Notes: generated from the letters alone by a model not told the origin. A stretch of DNA of 64,000 nt from CAZGAQ01 sp964523405 (GCA_964523405.1 CAZGAQ010000003.1:1-64000), one strand, 5' to 3'; positions 1-9,362 are shown, numbered from the stretch's first letter. Numbers and translations are program-made.

Positions 1-944
1 GGACGCTGCGGCGCCGCCCGCTGCCCGCGCCCGCCTTGCCGTCCGCCCCGCGCCCCGCGCTCCTCGCGTTCCGGCCGCCCGCGTCCACCGCGGACCGCGT
101 TTCGGCCGTGTTCCCCGCGCGCTTCGCCCGCTGCCGCTACGCCCCCCACCGCAGGTCGCACCGCCCCGCCCGGACGCCGGGTCGGCGCGCGCCGCGCCCG
201 CGTGCGCTCCGCCTTGATGGCGCGGCGCAGCAGCTCCAGCTCCTGGTCCGAGAGCTGCCGCGCCGCCCCCACCGGCAGATTGCGCAGCGATAACGGCCCG
301 ATCTGCACGCGCTTCAGCGTCCGCACCGCGAACCCCAGCCGCGCCAGCATCCGCCGGATTATCCGGTTTCGCCCTTCGCACAGCGTCACCAGCAGCACGC
401 TGCGCTCGTCGCTCCGGTGCGTGACCTCGACCTCGGTCGCCGCCGCCCGCCCCTCCGCCAGGTACACCCCCCGCGTCATCCGCTCTCCCACGTCGGCCGG
501 TACGCGCCCGCGCACCTCCACGCGATATGTCTTCGGCACGCCGAAGCGCGGGTGCGTGACCCGCTGCGCCAGCTCCCCGTCGTTGGTCATCAGCAGCAGC
601 CCCGTGCTATCCGCGTCGAGCCGCCCGACCGGGAACAAGCGCCCCGCCTGCGGCGGCAACAGATCGCACGCCCGCACGCGCCCCGCCGGATCGCTGTTCG
701 TGCACAGGACGTTCTTCGGCTTGTGCACCAGCCAGTATTGGTGCGCCGCCACGTGCACGCGGGCCCCGTCGACCCGCACCTCGTCGGCCGCCGGCTCCAC
801 GAACGCCGGCAGACTGTCCACCATGCGCCCGTTCACGCTCACCCGCCCCTCGAGGATGATCTCCTCGGCTTCGCGGCGCGAAGCCACGCCGGCGTCGGAT
901 AGAAACTTCTGCAGGCGCACGCCCGCATTGGCCTTCGCGCTCAT
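1..944 (-). CDS. rluB: RsuA/RluB-family rRNA pseudouridine synthase, 3' end cut by the window edge
   Basis: The protein isomerises a uridine in ribosomal RNA to pseudouridine. An S4 RNA-binding domain is seen at about residues 9-60 (VRLQKFLSDAGVASRREAEE). The catalytic motif GRLDADSTGLLL follows at about 107-118, with the family's catalytic Asp at 110. A KTYRV strand and the GRNRIIRRML motif come after it. The frame stays open to base 1, so the C-terminus is missing. The last visible part is a Gly/Arg/Ala-rich basic tail, as in RluB proteins, but RsuA, RluE or RluF specificity cannot be excluded. The ATG at 944 is chosen because CAGGAG lies six bases upstream. It reads away from ispD and follows the FlgI-like lipoprotein gene on the same strand. 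Confidence 0.9.
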   Translation of the reverse strand, partial: MSAKANAGVRLQKFLSDAGVASRREAEEIILEGRVSVNGRMVDSLPAFVEPAADEVRVDGARVHVAAHQYWLVHKPKNVLCTNSDPAGRVRACDLLPPQAGRLFPVGRLDADSTGLLLMTNDGELAQRVTHPRFGVPKTYRVEVRGRVPADVGERMTRGVYLAEGRAAATEVEVTHRSDERSVLLVTLCEGRNRIIRRMLARLGFAVRTLKRVQIGPLSLRNLPVGAARQLSDQELELLRRAIKAERTRARRAPTRRPGGAVRPAVGGVAAAGEARGEHGRNAVRGGRGRPEREERGARGGRQGGRGQRAAPQR

Positions 945-1013
945 GGGCACTCCTGCCGCGGACTTGCCGCGGTTCACTCCGCGCCCCCCTTCCCGTGACC
1001 ATCCGCACACCGC

Positions 1014-2918
1014 TCACGAATCCGCCCGCGGCCCCGGCTCCGCCGGCTCCGGACGCGGCTTCGGCGGCGGCTCCGTCGGGGGCGTGGGCGCCGCCGGTTC
1101 CCCCGCGGGCGCTTGAGCCGGCGGCGCGCTCTCCACCGTCGACTTCAGCGCCGGCGCGCTGCGGTCACTCTCCGTCTCCGGCCGCTCCGGCACTTCCTCC
1201 GGACCCAGCAGCTCGGTCATGCTCGTCTGTTCGAAGACCAGCGCCACCGACAGGGTCTCCGACCGGCACAGGTCCGCCAGCACCTGCACGACCCGCGCGT
1301 ACGGCAGCCCGACACCACGCAGCCGCCCGGCTTCGTCGCGCACCGGCAGGTGCGCCAGGCCCGCGACCACGTCCACCACGCGCGGCGGCACCGTGATTTC
1401 GTCCGACAACCGCCCCTTGCGCTTCACGAAGAGCTGGACGTCTTCCGAGTCGGCCGCGGTGTGCACCGTCAGCGAATCCTCCGGTTGCGTGTAGAACACG
1501 GGCGGCATCAGCGTGAGCTGCTTCCCGAAAACCGCGATTCGCGGCGACCGCGTCCGTCGCACGTAGATCAGCGGGGGTCCGCTCGTGTCCACCACGTCGA
1601 GCGTGAAGTTCAACTGCGTCGGATCCAGCAGCGCGGGAAACCGCGTCGACTGAATCGTGGCGTGGCCGCGCAGCAACAGCGCTTCGTACGCCGCGATGCG
1701 CACCTCCTGGTCCCGCTCGCTCAACAGCGGCACCAGCTTCAGCGCCGCCTGCGGCGACTCGCTGTGCCCCAGCTCCATGATGGCCAGCAGCCGCAGCGAG
1801 TGCAGGTCGGAGTTGGCGATGCCCGCGACCACGGGCAGCGCCGTCAGGTCGCCCAGCCGCAGGCCGCACCGCGCCGCGTAGTAGCGCACCGCCGGATTGG
1901 CATGCGTGTAGAGCGGCTGAATGTGGGGCACGACGGACTTGCCCACGCCCTCCCAGATCAGGGCCGCCCGCTCCAGATCGACCTCGCCGCCCGCCGCCAG
2001 GCGCACCAGTTCCCGCACGCGCCGCTCCACCACCGTCGGCTCTTTGTCCAGGTACAGGTGCGCCACCAGCCGGCGGAATAGCGCCGGTCGCGCCGCCAGC
2101 GCCGGCGGCGTCTCGATCGTGACGTACCCCTTGCTCTGCGCGCTGGCCGCCTTCGGCTCGTGCCCGAACCGCTCGTTGATCCGTCGCTCCATGGTCCGCG
2201 CCACCCCGTAGTTCGGCTGCAGCAGCATCAGCTTGCCCGGCCGCGCTTCGAAACAGCGCCCCCCGCCCAGCACCGTGCCGCGCCGCGGGTCGGCGTCCGA
2301 GGACCCGGCACCCTGCCCGGCGAACGGATTCACGAAAACGGGCCCGCCCGCCTCCCCCAGCACCGCCCCGGCGAACATGCCCTGCCCACTCGCATCCCGA
2401 TCGAAAATCCGCAGTTGTGTCGGCAGGAGCAACCCCCCCGACAGCGACTGCGTTGACGTCCCTTCCAGCGCGCTCACCTGCAGATCGAACCGCATCCCCG
2501 CCACTGCCCCCGCCGGCACATACCCCAGCACCTCAACCACCGCCGTATCCGGCGAGTCAATCAGCTTCTCCGGCGACGTGTGCGCGCGGCGCTCGCCCGA
2601 CCCCTGCGGCGCAATCTGCTTGGTCAGGTACTCCACCAGGTATTCCCGCACCGCCGACGGGCAATCGCTGCTCCCCTTGCCGTTCAGCCCCACCACGATG
2701 CCGAAACCCCGCAGCGCCTGCGGCGTCCCGGACATCATCATGGCCTGTTCCCCCACCGTCCCCGCGACCAGCACGTCACTCGCCGCCGCCCCACGCGGCG
2801 CCGGCACCGGTTCGTCCGTTGGCGCCTTGGACCTGCCCCAGTCGAAATTCTCGCAGCCGGCCAGCAGCCCCGCCAGCGCGAGCAGGGCAACCAGTCCGAT
2901 CCGGGCGCTTGCTGTCAT
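1014..2918 (-). CDS. FlgI-like (P-ring domain) lipoprotein with HEAT-like repeats
   Basis: A 634-residue exported lipoprotein. Residues 1-22 form a signal peptide ending in the lipobox LAGC with Cys22. Residues about 45-280 resemble the flagellar P-ring protein FlgI (VGEQAMMMSGTPQALRGFGI, then GLNGKGSSDCPSAVREYL). Residues about 285-430 are helical HEAT-like repeats (VRYYAARCGLRLGDLTALPV, then HSLRLLAIMELGHSESPQAA). The tail after about 590 is Pro/Glu-rich and low complexity. True FlgI is about 350 residues and has neither the repeats nor a lipid anchor. No flagellar basal-body gene is adjacent, so a structural role in the flagellum is doubtful and the function is unknown. The start at 2918 has AAGGAA six bases upstream; a longer reading from 3017 would put the signal peptide inside the protein. 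Confidence 0.8.
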   Translation of the reverse strand: MTASARIGLVALLALAGLLAGCENFDWGRSKAPTDEPVPAPRGAAASDVLVAGTVGEQAMMMSGTPQALRGFGIVVGLNGKGSSDCPSAVREYLVEYLTKQIAPQGSGERRAHTSPEKLIDSPDTAVVEVLGYVPAGAVAGMRFDLQVSALEGTSTQSLSGGLLLPTQLRIFDRDASGQGMFAGAVLGEAGGPVFVNPFAGQGAGSSDADPRRGTVLGGGRCFEARPGKLMLLQPNYGVARTMERRINERFGHEPKAASAQSKGYVTIETPPALAARPALFRRLVAHLYLDKEPTVVERRVRELVRLAAGGEVDLERAALIWEGVGKSVVPHIQPLYTHANPAVRYYAARCGLRLGDLTALPVVAGIANSDLHSLRLLAIMELGHSESPQAALKLVPLLSERDQEVRIAAYEALLLRGHATIQSTRFPALLDPTQLNFTLDVVDTSGPPLIYVRRTRSPRIAVFGKQLTLMPPVFYTQPEDSLTVHTAADSEDVQLFVKRKGRLSDEITVPPRVVDVVAGLAHLPVRDEAGRLRGVGLPYARVVQVLADLCRSETLSVALVFEQTSMTELLGPEEVPERPETESDRSAPALKSTVESAPPAQAPAGEPAAPTPPTEPPPKPRPEPAEPGPRADS

Positions 2919-3140
2919 GACGGATTCCTTGCGTGGGGGGCAGGGTGCTGCGGGCGGCACGTCCGAACTTACCGACCGGCCGGGGCGGCTTCCCTCCGCG
3001 ACACCGGCCTCGCCCATCGGCCGGCTAGTATAGCATGGCCCGGACGAAAGGGCGCCTCCGCGCCTTGACCGCCGCCCCCTTCCGCCCCATCGTACGAGCG
3101 CCCGGACCGGCCGCCCGCCGGCCCCGACGCGGAGAGCAAT

Positions 3141-3875
3141 ATGCCCCAGGTAGCCGTTATCATTCCGGCCGCCGGCGCCGGCAAACGCTTCGGCGGCGAT
3201 GTCAAGAAGCCGTTCGCCCTCGTCGACAGCCGCCCCATCTTCATCCGCTCAATCGAGCTGTTCATCAACCGCCCCGACGTCGTCCAGACGATCCTCACCG
3301 TCGCGCCGGAAGACTACGACGTAGTCCGCGAGAAATACGCCGCGAACATCATGATCATGGGCCTCAAGCTCGTGAAAGGCGGGAATGAGCGCTTCGAGTC
3401 CGTGCGCCTCGCCCTTGCGCACCTCGCCCCCGAGGCCGACCTCGTCTGCATCCACGACGCCGTCCGCCCCTGTGTGCTCGAATCCTGGATCGACCAGGTT
3501 TTCGCAGAGGCGGGCAAGAGCGGCGCCGCCATCCTGGCCGCCCCCCTGGCCGGCACGATCAAGCGCGTCGCTGATTCCGGCGTCATCGACGCCACCGTCC
3601 CCCGCACCGGCCTCTACGAGGCCCAGACTCCGCAGGTCTTCCGCAAGGACGTGCTGCTCGCGGCCTATGCCGACCTGCCCGCCGACTTCCAGCCCACCGA
3701 TGACGCCCAGGTCGTGGAACGCACCGGCCATGGTGTCACCATCGTGACTTCCGACCATCGCAACCTGAAAATCACCACCCCCGGCGACATGACCCTCGCC
3801 GCCGCCCTGCTCAAGGACATGGGCCGCAAGCCCAAGGGCAAAGGCATGGGGGCCTTCGAAGAGGCTCAGTGGTAG
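3141..3875 (+). CDS. ispD: 2-C-methyl-D-erythritol 4-phosphate cytidylyltransferase
   Basis: IspD joins CTP and methylerythritol phosphate in the cytosol, the third step of the MEP isoprenoid pathway. The 244-residue product has the nucleotide-binding motif PAAGAGKRFGGDVKKPF at about 9-25, the CTP/metal motif CIHDAVRP near 113, and the C-terminal signatures QTPQVF and TDDAQVVE. The length is close to the family norm of about 230. GGAGAG lies upstream of the ATG. The last ~20 residues are a Gly/Lys-rich tail not needed for the fold. The gene stands alone here, without ispF. Confidence 0.95.
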   Translation: MPQVAVIIPAAGAGKRFGGDVKKPFALVDSRPIFIRSIELFINRPDVVQTILTVAPEDYDVVREKYAANIMIMGLKLVKGGNERFESVRLALAHLAPEADLVCIHDAVRPCVLESWIDQVFAEAGKSGAAILAAPLAGTIKRVADSGVIDATVPRTGLYEAQTPQVFRKDVLLAAYADLPADFQPTDDAQVVERTGHGVTIVTSDHRNLKITTPGDMTLAAALLKDMGRKPKGKGMGAFEEAQW

Positions 3876-4095
3876 TACACTTCGCCCGCCCCGCAGCAGG
3901 GGCCGCCCGGCCGCTCACACGCGGCAAAGTCCGCAGCGGCAAGGACATGCATTTCGTCACCCCTTGGACTTGGGGCATGGCGTTTTGGCGCCCGATTCGC
4001 TAATATCAATACTGGAGGATTAGTGGGACTTCGGGCACACGCTTCGCCCGGTGCCGGGCGGCGTGCAGCCGGTGGCCTGAGTACTGGCGGTCGGA

Positions 4096-5079
4096 ATGCG
4101 ACGTAGTCGTGGGTCGCTACAAAGCAGAGCGTTCGGCGGGCGCACCTGGCAGCAGGTGGGTCTCCTCGCGGTGCTGGTCGCCACCGGCTGCAACTCGCCC
4201 CAATCCCTATGGCCGTGGTGGCCGAACTCCAAGCCCCCGCAAGAGCCCACCGCCACCCCATCCACAGACGCACCCGCCGCAGAGGCCCCGACCGCTCCCG
4301 CGTCCGCCCCCCCGCCCCGCTTCGTCGCTGCCAGCAATCCACCCGCCAGTGCCGCACCGCCCACCGAGTCGGCCCGCGCGGCCGGCGCGATACGCCTGGA
4401 TGTCGCCCTCGCCTTCCTGCACGTGCAGGTGCCGTCCACGCAGCGCGAGCAGACCCGCACGCTCTGGAATCACCTGCGCGAGGATGTCCTCGATGCAGAC
4501 ACGGTGCTGCGCCTGGAACGCAACGGCATTCGCGTCGGCACGGGCAGCGAGCAGTGGTGGGACGCCGTGCAGGCCGCCCTCGACGCCGTCGAAGGCGTCC
4601 GTACGATCGCCACGGACCCGGTCCATGTGCCGCCGTCCTATCCGCTGGCGCTGGAACTCGATACCGCACCGCGCGACCAGACCCTGTTCTACGCCGGCGC
4701 CGACGGCGTCCTCACCGGCGAATCCTGGCCGCAGAGCCGCAACGTCCTCCGCGTCAGCTACGAACTGAACCTGGAAGACCCCGAGCGACTGCGCTTGACC
4801 CTGGTGCCCGAAGTGCGCCAGAAACTCGAGGGGTGGAAGTGGGTCCGCAGCGAAGCCGGCGTGGCCAAGCTGCCCAACTACGGCGGCCGCGCCTTCGGCG
4901 CCGCCGGTTTCCGCGTCGACCTGCGCCCGGGCCAGTTCTTGCTGGTCGCGCCGGGCCCCCGAGCCGGCGCGTTTGGCCTGATCGGCACGACGTTCCTGGT
5001 ACAGGGTGAAGAAGGTCGCCCGTTCGATTCCTACGTGTTCCTGCGAGCAGACGTGAGCCATGTCGCCGAGCGCAACTGA
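4096..5079 (+). CDS. Putative lipoprotein of unknown function
   Basis: A 327-residue product with a hydrophobic N-terminus and a lipobox-like VATGC (Cys about 32). A Pro/Ala-rich linker to about residue 95 is followed by a globular domain to the end. I do not recognise the family. The globular part repeats the theme of pairwise comparison of values (LERNGIRVGTGSEQWWDAVQ, then LRVSYELNLEDPERLRLTLV) and ends with a beta-rich segment. It overlaps the following histidine kinase by 20 bases, so the two are probably co-translated. That suggests, but does not show, a periplasmic input or partner function for the kinase. No strong ribosome binding site precedes the ATG. Confidence 0.7.
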   Translation: MRRSRGSLQSRAFGGRTWQQVGLLAVLVATGCNSPQSLWPWWPNSKPPQEPTATPSTDAPAAEAPTAPASAPPPRFVAASNPPASAAPPTESARAAGAIRLDVALAFLHVQVPSTQREQTRTLWNHLREDVLDADTVLRLERNGIRVGTGSEQWWDAVQAALDAVEGVRTIATDPVHVPPSYPLALELDTAPRDQTLFYAGADGVLTGESWPQSRNVLRVSYELNLEDPERLRLTLVPEVRQKLEGWKWVRSEAGVAKLPNYGGRAFGAAGFRVDLRPGQFLLVAPGPRAGAFGLIGTTFLVQGEEGRPFDSYVFLRADVSHVAERN

Positions 5080-6160
5080 AGCCTCCGCCTCACCGGGCCG
5101 CCTGGACCCAGGCTATCTGGAAAGCCTGTTCCAAGGCGCCGGGTTCGCGATTCTCGCCTGCCGCCCCGACGGCGAGGTCGTCGCCGGCAACACGGCCGCC
5201 GCGCGTCTCTTCGGCCGCCGCGCGCTCAGCGGTCCGGTCAGCACCCTCTTCCCCGAACATGATCGCGAGGCCGTCGAACAGCTCCTGGAAACCGTGCGCG
5301 CCACGCTCGAAATCCTGGAATACCACACCCGCCTCGGCGGCACCGAGCAAGACCCGATCGAGTACGCCGTCTGGTTCACCCCCGTGCTCGAAGCCGACGG
5401 CACCCTCCAGGGCATCTCCCTGTGGTTCCGCGACATCACCTCGCGCATGCGTCTACAGCGCGCCCTCGACAAGCGCGTTCGCCTCGAATCCCTCGGCACG
5501 CTCTCCGGCGCCGTCGCCCACCACTATAACAACCTGCTTTGCTGCATCGCCACGAGCGTCGAATACGCCATCAATATGAACACGCTCACCGCCATGCGCC
5601 GCGCCCTGCAGCGCACGGCTGACGCGGTCGCCCGGGCTGCCCACATCACCCGGCAACTCCTGACTTTCGCGCAGGCGGACCATCAGAGCGGCGACCTGGC
5701 AGACCTGACCGAGGTCGTGCTGCACTATCTCGACGAAAACGAGGAGCGCCTCGCCCAGCGCCACATCAAGCTCCTCGTCGACTGGCAGGTCATCCCCGTC
5801 ACGGCCGTCCGCCGCGACCAGTTCTGGATCATCCTCAACAACGTCGTCGAAAACGCCGTCGAGGCCATGCCCGGCGGCGGCACCCTCAGCGTCACCCTCG
5901 GCCGCCGCGACGAGAACAGCGTCGCCCTCTCCATCGCCGACACCGGCGCGGGGATCGACCCCGCCCACATGGAGCACCTCTTCGAGCCGTTCTTCACGAC
6001 CAAGGGAGAACTCGGCAATGGCACCGGCCGCAATGCCGGCATGGGCCTCGCGGTCGTCCATGGCCTGGTCGGCGAAATGCACGGCTCCATTACCGGCTCG
6101 AACGTGCCCGGCCACGGCGCCCGCTTCGACATCGTCCTGCCGATCAAGGCGCCGGAATAG
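5060..6160 (+). CDS. Soluble PAS-domain sensor histidine kinase (orphan)
   Basis: A 366-residue cytosolic kinase with no membrane segment. A PAS domain spans about residues 16-130 (GFAILACRPDGEVVAGNTAA). The dimerisation/phosphoacceptor helix has the box GTLSGAVAHHYNNLL, with His154 as the likely phosphate acceptor. This is the NtrB-like H-box in which the usual HDFNNLL reads HHYNNLL. The ATPase domain carries the N-box NNVVENAVEAMPGGG, the G1 box DTGAGID, the F-box LFEPFFTTK and the G2 box NAGMGLAVVHGL. The gene starts inside the end of the upstream lipoprotein gene. No response regulator is adjacent, so the partner is encoded elsewhere. Confidence 0.9.
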   Translation: MSPSATEASASPGRLDPGYLESLFQGAGFAILACRPDGEVVAGNTAAARLFGRRALSGPVSTLFPEHDREAVEQLLETVRATLEILEYHTRLGGTEQDPIEYAVWFTPVLEADGTLQGISLWFRDITSRMRLQRALDKRVRLESLGTLSGAVAHHYNNLLCCIATSVEYAINMNTLTAMRRALQRTADAVARAAHITRQLLTFAQADHQSGDLADLTEVVLHYLDENEERLAQRHIKLLVDWQVIPVTAVRRDQFWIILNNVVENAVEAMPGGGTLSVTLGRRDENSVALSIADTGAGIDPAHMEHLFEPFFTTKGELGNGTGRNAGMGLAVVHGLVGEMHGSITGSNVPGHGARFDIVLPIKAPE

Positions 6161-6263
6161 ACGCCGTATCGCGGCCTGCGCCGCCCGCGCGCCCCGGCCC
6201 ACTGGCCGCGGCGGAGCAGCTAGGATCCCGCCCTGCCGAATCCACCCCGCGCCACAAAGATCG

Positions 6264-6515
6264 CTACAGCACCTGCCGCGCCAGCAGATGCGCCGCGTAG
6301 AATGCCACCGCGATCAGCCCCATCCCCACCACGATGTTCACAAACGTGTACACCGTCGCCTTCGGCATGTCCGCCACCATCCGCACGCGCGTCGCGCGGT
6401 ACACCACGGCCACGCACGCCACCAGCGGCAACAGCATCCACAATCGCGCCCCGTCCGGCAGCAGCACCGGATTCACGAACAGCCACGCCAAGAGCGGTTG
6501 AGCCGCGTCCATCAT
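6264..6515 (-). CDS. Small two-helix membrane protein
   Basis: An 83-residue protein with two clear hydrophobic helices, about residues 23-40 (LWMLLPLVACVAVVY) and 57-77 (VNIVVGMGLIAVAFYAAHLL), joined by a basic loop. Its ATG overlaps the stop codon of the upstream gene in an ATGA junction, so the two are translationally coupled. I do not recognise a family and the function is unknown. Confidence 0.75.
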   Translation of the reverse strand: MMDAAQPLLAWLFVNPVLLPDGARLWMLLPLVACVAVVYRATRVRMVADMPKATVYTFVNIVVGMGLIAVAFYAAHLLARQVL

Positions 6516-6994
6516 GCACCCGGCTCCTTCTCCGCCGCCGTCAGTTCCCGGTGATACGTCGGCAACCCCCCGGTCTGCGCCCGCGAGATCGCGTCCAGAA
6601 TCGCCAGCAGGTTCAACAGCCCCGCGGTCGCCAGGTAAATCTGCGCCACGTCCGATTCCGGGTAGTACGCAATGTACCGCGTCAGGTCCACCGCTTCGCC
6701 GTTCCGCTGCCGCGCGTAAACCTGCCGCTCGATCTTCTGGCTGGCCAGGTACAGCGGCGCCGTGTAGCCGCCAATGCCCATCTCCGCCGCGAACAGCCAC
6801 CCGTTCATCCGCGGGTTCACCGAGCTCATGATCCCCCCGACCGCCAGCCCCACCGTATACGGAATACTGATCGCCAGGAAAAACACCCACGCCAGCCCAC
6901 GATGCCCGAGCACGTAGTGCCCGGCCCCGGGAATCAGCCAGGTGAGCAGCCCTGCCTTGATGGCCTCGGCCGTCGGATCCTTGCGTGGGGGCAC
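6512..6994 (-). CDS. Conserved multi-helix membrane protein, possibly DUF6677-like
   Basis: A 160-residue integral membrane protein. The N-terminus has the motif LLTWLIPGAGHYVLGHRGLAWVFF, typical of small planctomycete membrane proteins built like the TM2/DUF6677 group. Helices follow at about 35-55, 70-82 and 125-140. The charged C-terminus ends four bases inside the next small membrane gene. The function is unknown; the pairing suggests one membrane complex. The family name is from memory and is tentative. Confidence 0.75.
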   Translation of the reverse strand: MPPRKDPTAEAIKAGLLTWLIPGAGHYVLGHRGLAWVFFLAISIPYTVGLAVGGIMSSVNPRMNGWLFAAEMGIGGYTAPLYLASQKIERQVYARQRNGEAVDLTRYIAYYPESDVAQIYLATAGLLNLLAILDAISRAQTGGLPTYHRELTAAEKEPGA

Positions 6995-7070
6995 GAATCA
7001 CTCCAATCGCCGGTCTGGCGTCCTGGCCCGCGGCCGCCCGGGCTCATCCTGCGCGGCACCGGCCCCGCGC

Positions 7071-7301
7071 CTACCTCCCGCCCATCGGACATCCCGCCCC
7101 ACCCGCCGCCGCGCAGCCACCGCATCCGGGTGGCCGGCTCGACTTCGTCGGGGCATTGTGCGCGGCAAACACGCTCGGCTGCTGTTCCACCTTGCGGGCA
7201 CCGCACTTGGGACATGCCACGTTCTTCACGTCACGCTCGGCCCGGATGAGTTCTTCAAACCGGTGCTCGCACGCCGCACACTTGTACTCGTAAATCGGCA
7301 C
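7071..7301 (-). CDS. FmdB-family zinc ribbon protein
   Basis: A 76-residue protein beginning with the family signature PIYEYKCAACEHRFEELIRA. A second CxxC pair (VACPKCGARKVEQQPSVFAA) completes a four-Cys zinc ribbon. The Cys/Gly-rich end (CGGCAAAGGAGCPM) is common in this family. The start is taken as the GTG at 7301, because AGGAG lies seven bases upstream and family members begin exactly there. The role is unknown; such proteins are proposed regulators or zinc-binding chaperones. Confidence 0.85.
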   Translation of the reverse strand: MPIYEYKCAACEHRFEELIRAERDVKNVACPKCGARKVEQQPSVFAAHNAPTKSSRPPGCGGCAAAGGAGCPMGGR

Positions 7302-7427
7302 GCCGCCGCTCCTGTTGCTCGCAGGCCAGAGTATAGAAGCCGCTCTCCACCCCCGCAACGGACCGCTCCACCCCTTCCGCGCCCGCCACCTGTCGGATAA
7401 TCCTGTCCGCGCGCAGAATACGCACCT

Positions 7428-9362
7428 GTGGAATGCCCGCTTGCCCAGCCCGTGCCGCGGGGCGCCTCGCCCGAGGACCCCCGCGCGACGCTGAGCCGCT
7501 TCATCGCGGCCCTGCGCGCCGGCTGCGCGCCGGCCGTCCCGGCATCTGCCCTCACCGCGCCACCCGCTGAAGAAGCCCGGGCGCCGGCGCTCCTCCTGGC
7601 CGAGGCCGCCCTACACTACGCCGCCGCCCCCGCCGGCCCGCCGCACCCAGCCCAACTCGTGGTTCTCGGCCCGACGCAGACCGGCAAGAGTACCCTCGTG
7701 AACCTGCTCGTCGGGCAAGCGGCTGCCCAGGTCAGCCCCCTCGCCGGCTTCACCGTCCACCCCCAGGGCTTCTGGCTCGGCGCCGGCGACGAAGCCTGGA
7801 CGCGCGACCTGTTCCCCGGCTGGCCCCGCAACGCTCCGGCCGACCTGACCCCTGACGATCTCACCGGCTACGCCCTGACCACCCTGCAGGACGCCGCCTG
7901 GCCAACGGCCACAGGCACCGCGTCCCCCCCGGCCAACGCGCCCGCCACGCTCTTCGATGTGGGCACGCGCCCCACCGGCTTCGTCGTTTGGGACACCCCG
8001 GACTTCGACTCGCTGGCCGCCCGCAATTACGCCCGCGGCGTGCTGGAGACGGCCGCTTTCGCCGACGCGTACGTACTCGTGCTGAGCAAGGAGAAGTACT
8101 CCGATCTTTCCGTCTGGCACTTGCTCGCCTTGCTGGCCCCGCTGCGCCGGCCGCTCGCCATCGTGCTCAACAAGCTGACCCCCGACGCCGAGCAGACCAT
8201 TGTGGCTTCGCTCCGCACCCGCCTTGCCGAGCGCGGTGGCAGCTGGGGTGACGTGCCGATCATCCCCTTGCCCTACGACCCCGCTCTCGCCGAGGCCGAC
8301 GCGGTCACGTCCGGCGCTCCCGTTGTGCCCAGTCCTGACATTCAGCAGGCCATCACGCAGCTGCGCACCTGGCTGCAGCCGCACCTGACGCGCACCTCAC
8401 CGTCTGTCACCCGCCGCCGCGCCGGCGTCCGGGCCCTGCTCAAGACGCACTGGGACGACTGGCTCGCGCCGGTCGAGGCCGAGCAGACCGCCGCCGCCGA
8501 ATGGCAGCGCCTGGTCGCCCAAACCGCCGAGCGCTTCATGGAGGCCTATCGCCGCGACTACCTCGAACACCCGCAACGCTACGACAGCTTCCGCCGCGCT
8601 GCGCTCGAGCTGCTCGTCTTGCTCGAGCTCCCCCGCGTCGGCGGCCTCATCGCCCGCGCCCGCCAGGTTCTGACCTGGCCCGCACGCCAGCTCCTCTCCG
8701 CCGGCCGTTCCGCCTGGGCCCAGTACCGTCCCCCCGGCCGCGCCGTCCACAGCCTCGGCGCCGAGGCCACCGTCCTGGTTGACACGCTCGACGCTCTGTT
8801 GACGGGCCTGGAGCGCGACGTCGTCCGCCGCTGTCGGCCCGCGGGCGCGGAGACCGCCTTCTGGAGCGCTCTCGAGGCGCGCCTGAGCGCCCGACGCGAC
8901 GCGCTGCGCCAGTCGTTCGAGGCCGCCATCCAGTCGCACCATGCCGAAATGACGCGCGCGGTCCGCGACGTGGCCAATCGCCTCTACGCCGAACTGCAGC
9001 GCCAGCCCGCCCGCCTCGCCGCCTTGCGCGCCGGTCGGCTGACGATTGACCTCGGCACCATCCTGCTGGCCGTCAAGACCGGGGGACTCAGCCCGCTCGA
9101 CGCCGTCTGGGCGCCCGCTGCCTTCGCGCTTAGCTCCTTGCTGTTGGAGGGCGCCACCGGCCTCGAAATGCGCCATCTCGACCGTGGCCTGCGCACGCGC
9201 CAAGCCGCCGCCGTCGAGCGCACCCTCGTGCAAGGCACGTTCGTGCGCGAGTGGCGGGCGCTGGTGGAAGATCTGACCGGCCCCGGTTTGTATGGAATCA
9301 GCGCAGCGCAGGTCGCTGCGGCGCGCGCCGCTCTGGATGCATGGGAGCGGGCCGATGACTGA
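7428..9362 (+). CDS. Dynamin-like/Era-like large GTPase, first of a tandem pair
   Basis: A 644-residue GTPase. The P-loop GPTQTGKST is at 81-89. The G3-type motif WDTPDFDS is near 190 and the G4-type base motif LNKLTPD near 250. The C-terminal half (about 320-640) is helical with coiled-coil character. A hydrophobic patch near 540-585 (TILLAVKTGGLSPLDAVWAP) may dip into a membrane. Its end overlaps the second GTPase by 8 bases. Bacterial dynamin-like proteins often occur as such side-by-side pairs that work as one complex. No regulator is adjacent. A specific role, such as membrane remodelling or stress, cannot be read from the sequence. Confidence 0.8.
   Translation: MECPLAQPVPRGASPEDPRATLSRFIAALRAGCAPAVPASALTAPPAEEARAPALLLAEAALHYAAAPAGPPHPAQLVVLGPTQTGKSTLVNLLVGQAAAQVSPLAGFTVHPQGFWLGAGDEAWTRDLFPGWPRNAPADLTPDDLTGYALTTLQDAAWPTATGTASPPANAPATLFDVGTRPTGFVVWDTPDFDSLAARNYARGVLETAAFADAYVLVLSKEKYSDLSVWHLLALLAPLRRPLAIVLNKLTPDAEQTIVASLRTRLAERGGSWGDVPIIPLPYDPALAEADAVTSGAPVVPSPDIQQAITQLRTWLQPHLTRTSPSVTRRRAGVRALLKTHWDDWLAPVEAEQTAAAEWQRLVAQTAERFMEAYRRDYLEHPQRYDSFRRAALELLVLLELPRVGGLIARARQVLTWPARQLLSAGRSAWAQYRPPGRAVHSLGAEATVLVDTLDALLTGLERDVVRRCRPAGAETAFWSALEARLSARRDALRQSFEAAIQSHHAEMTRAVRDVANRLYAELQRQPARLAALRAGRLTIDLGTILLAVKTGGLSPLDAVWAPAAFALSSLLLEGATGLEMRHLDRGLRTRQAAAVERTLVQGTFVREWRALVEDLTGPGLYGISAAQVAAARAALDAWERADD

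Noticed and set aside
202..1116. A 304-codon plus-strand open frame at the left edge
   Set aside because: It is opposite the pseudouridine synthase, which has S4 and catalytic motifs; this product is Ser/Arg/Thr-rich without motifs.
1014..2918. A genuine flagellar P-ring protein working with motA/motB in this window
   Set aside because: The protein has a lipid anchor, HEAT repeats and extra length, and the mot genes are 50 kb away with no basal-body genes between.
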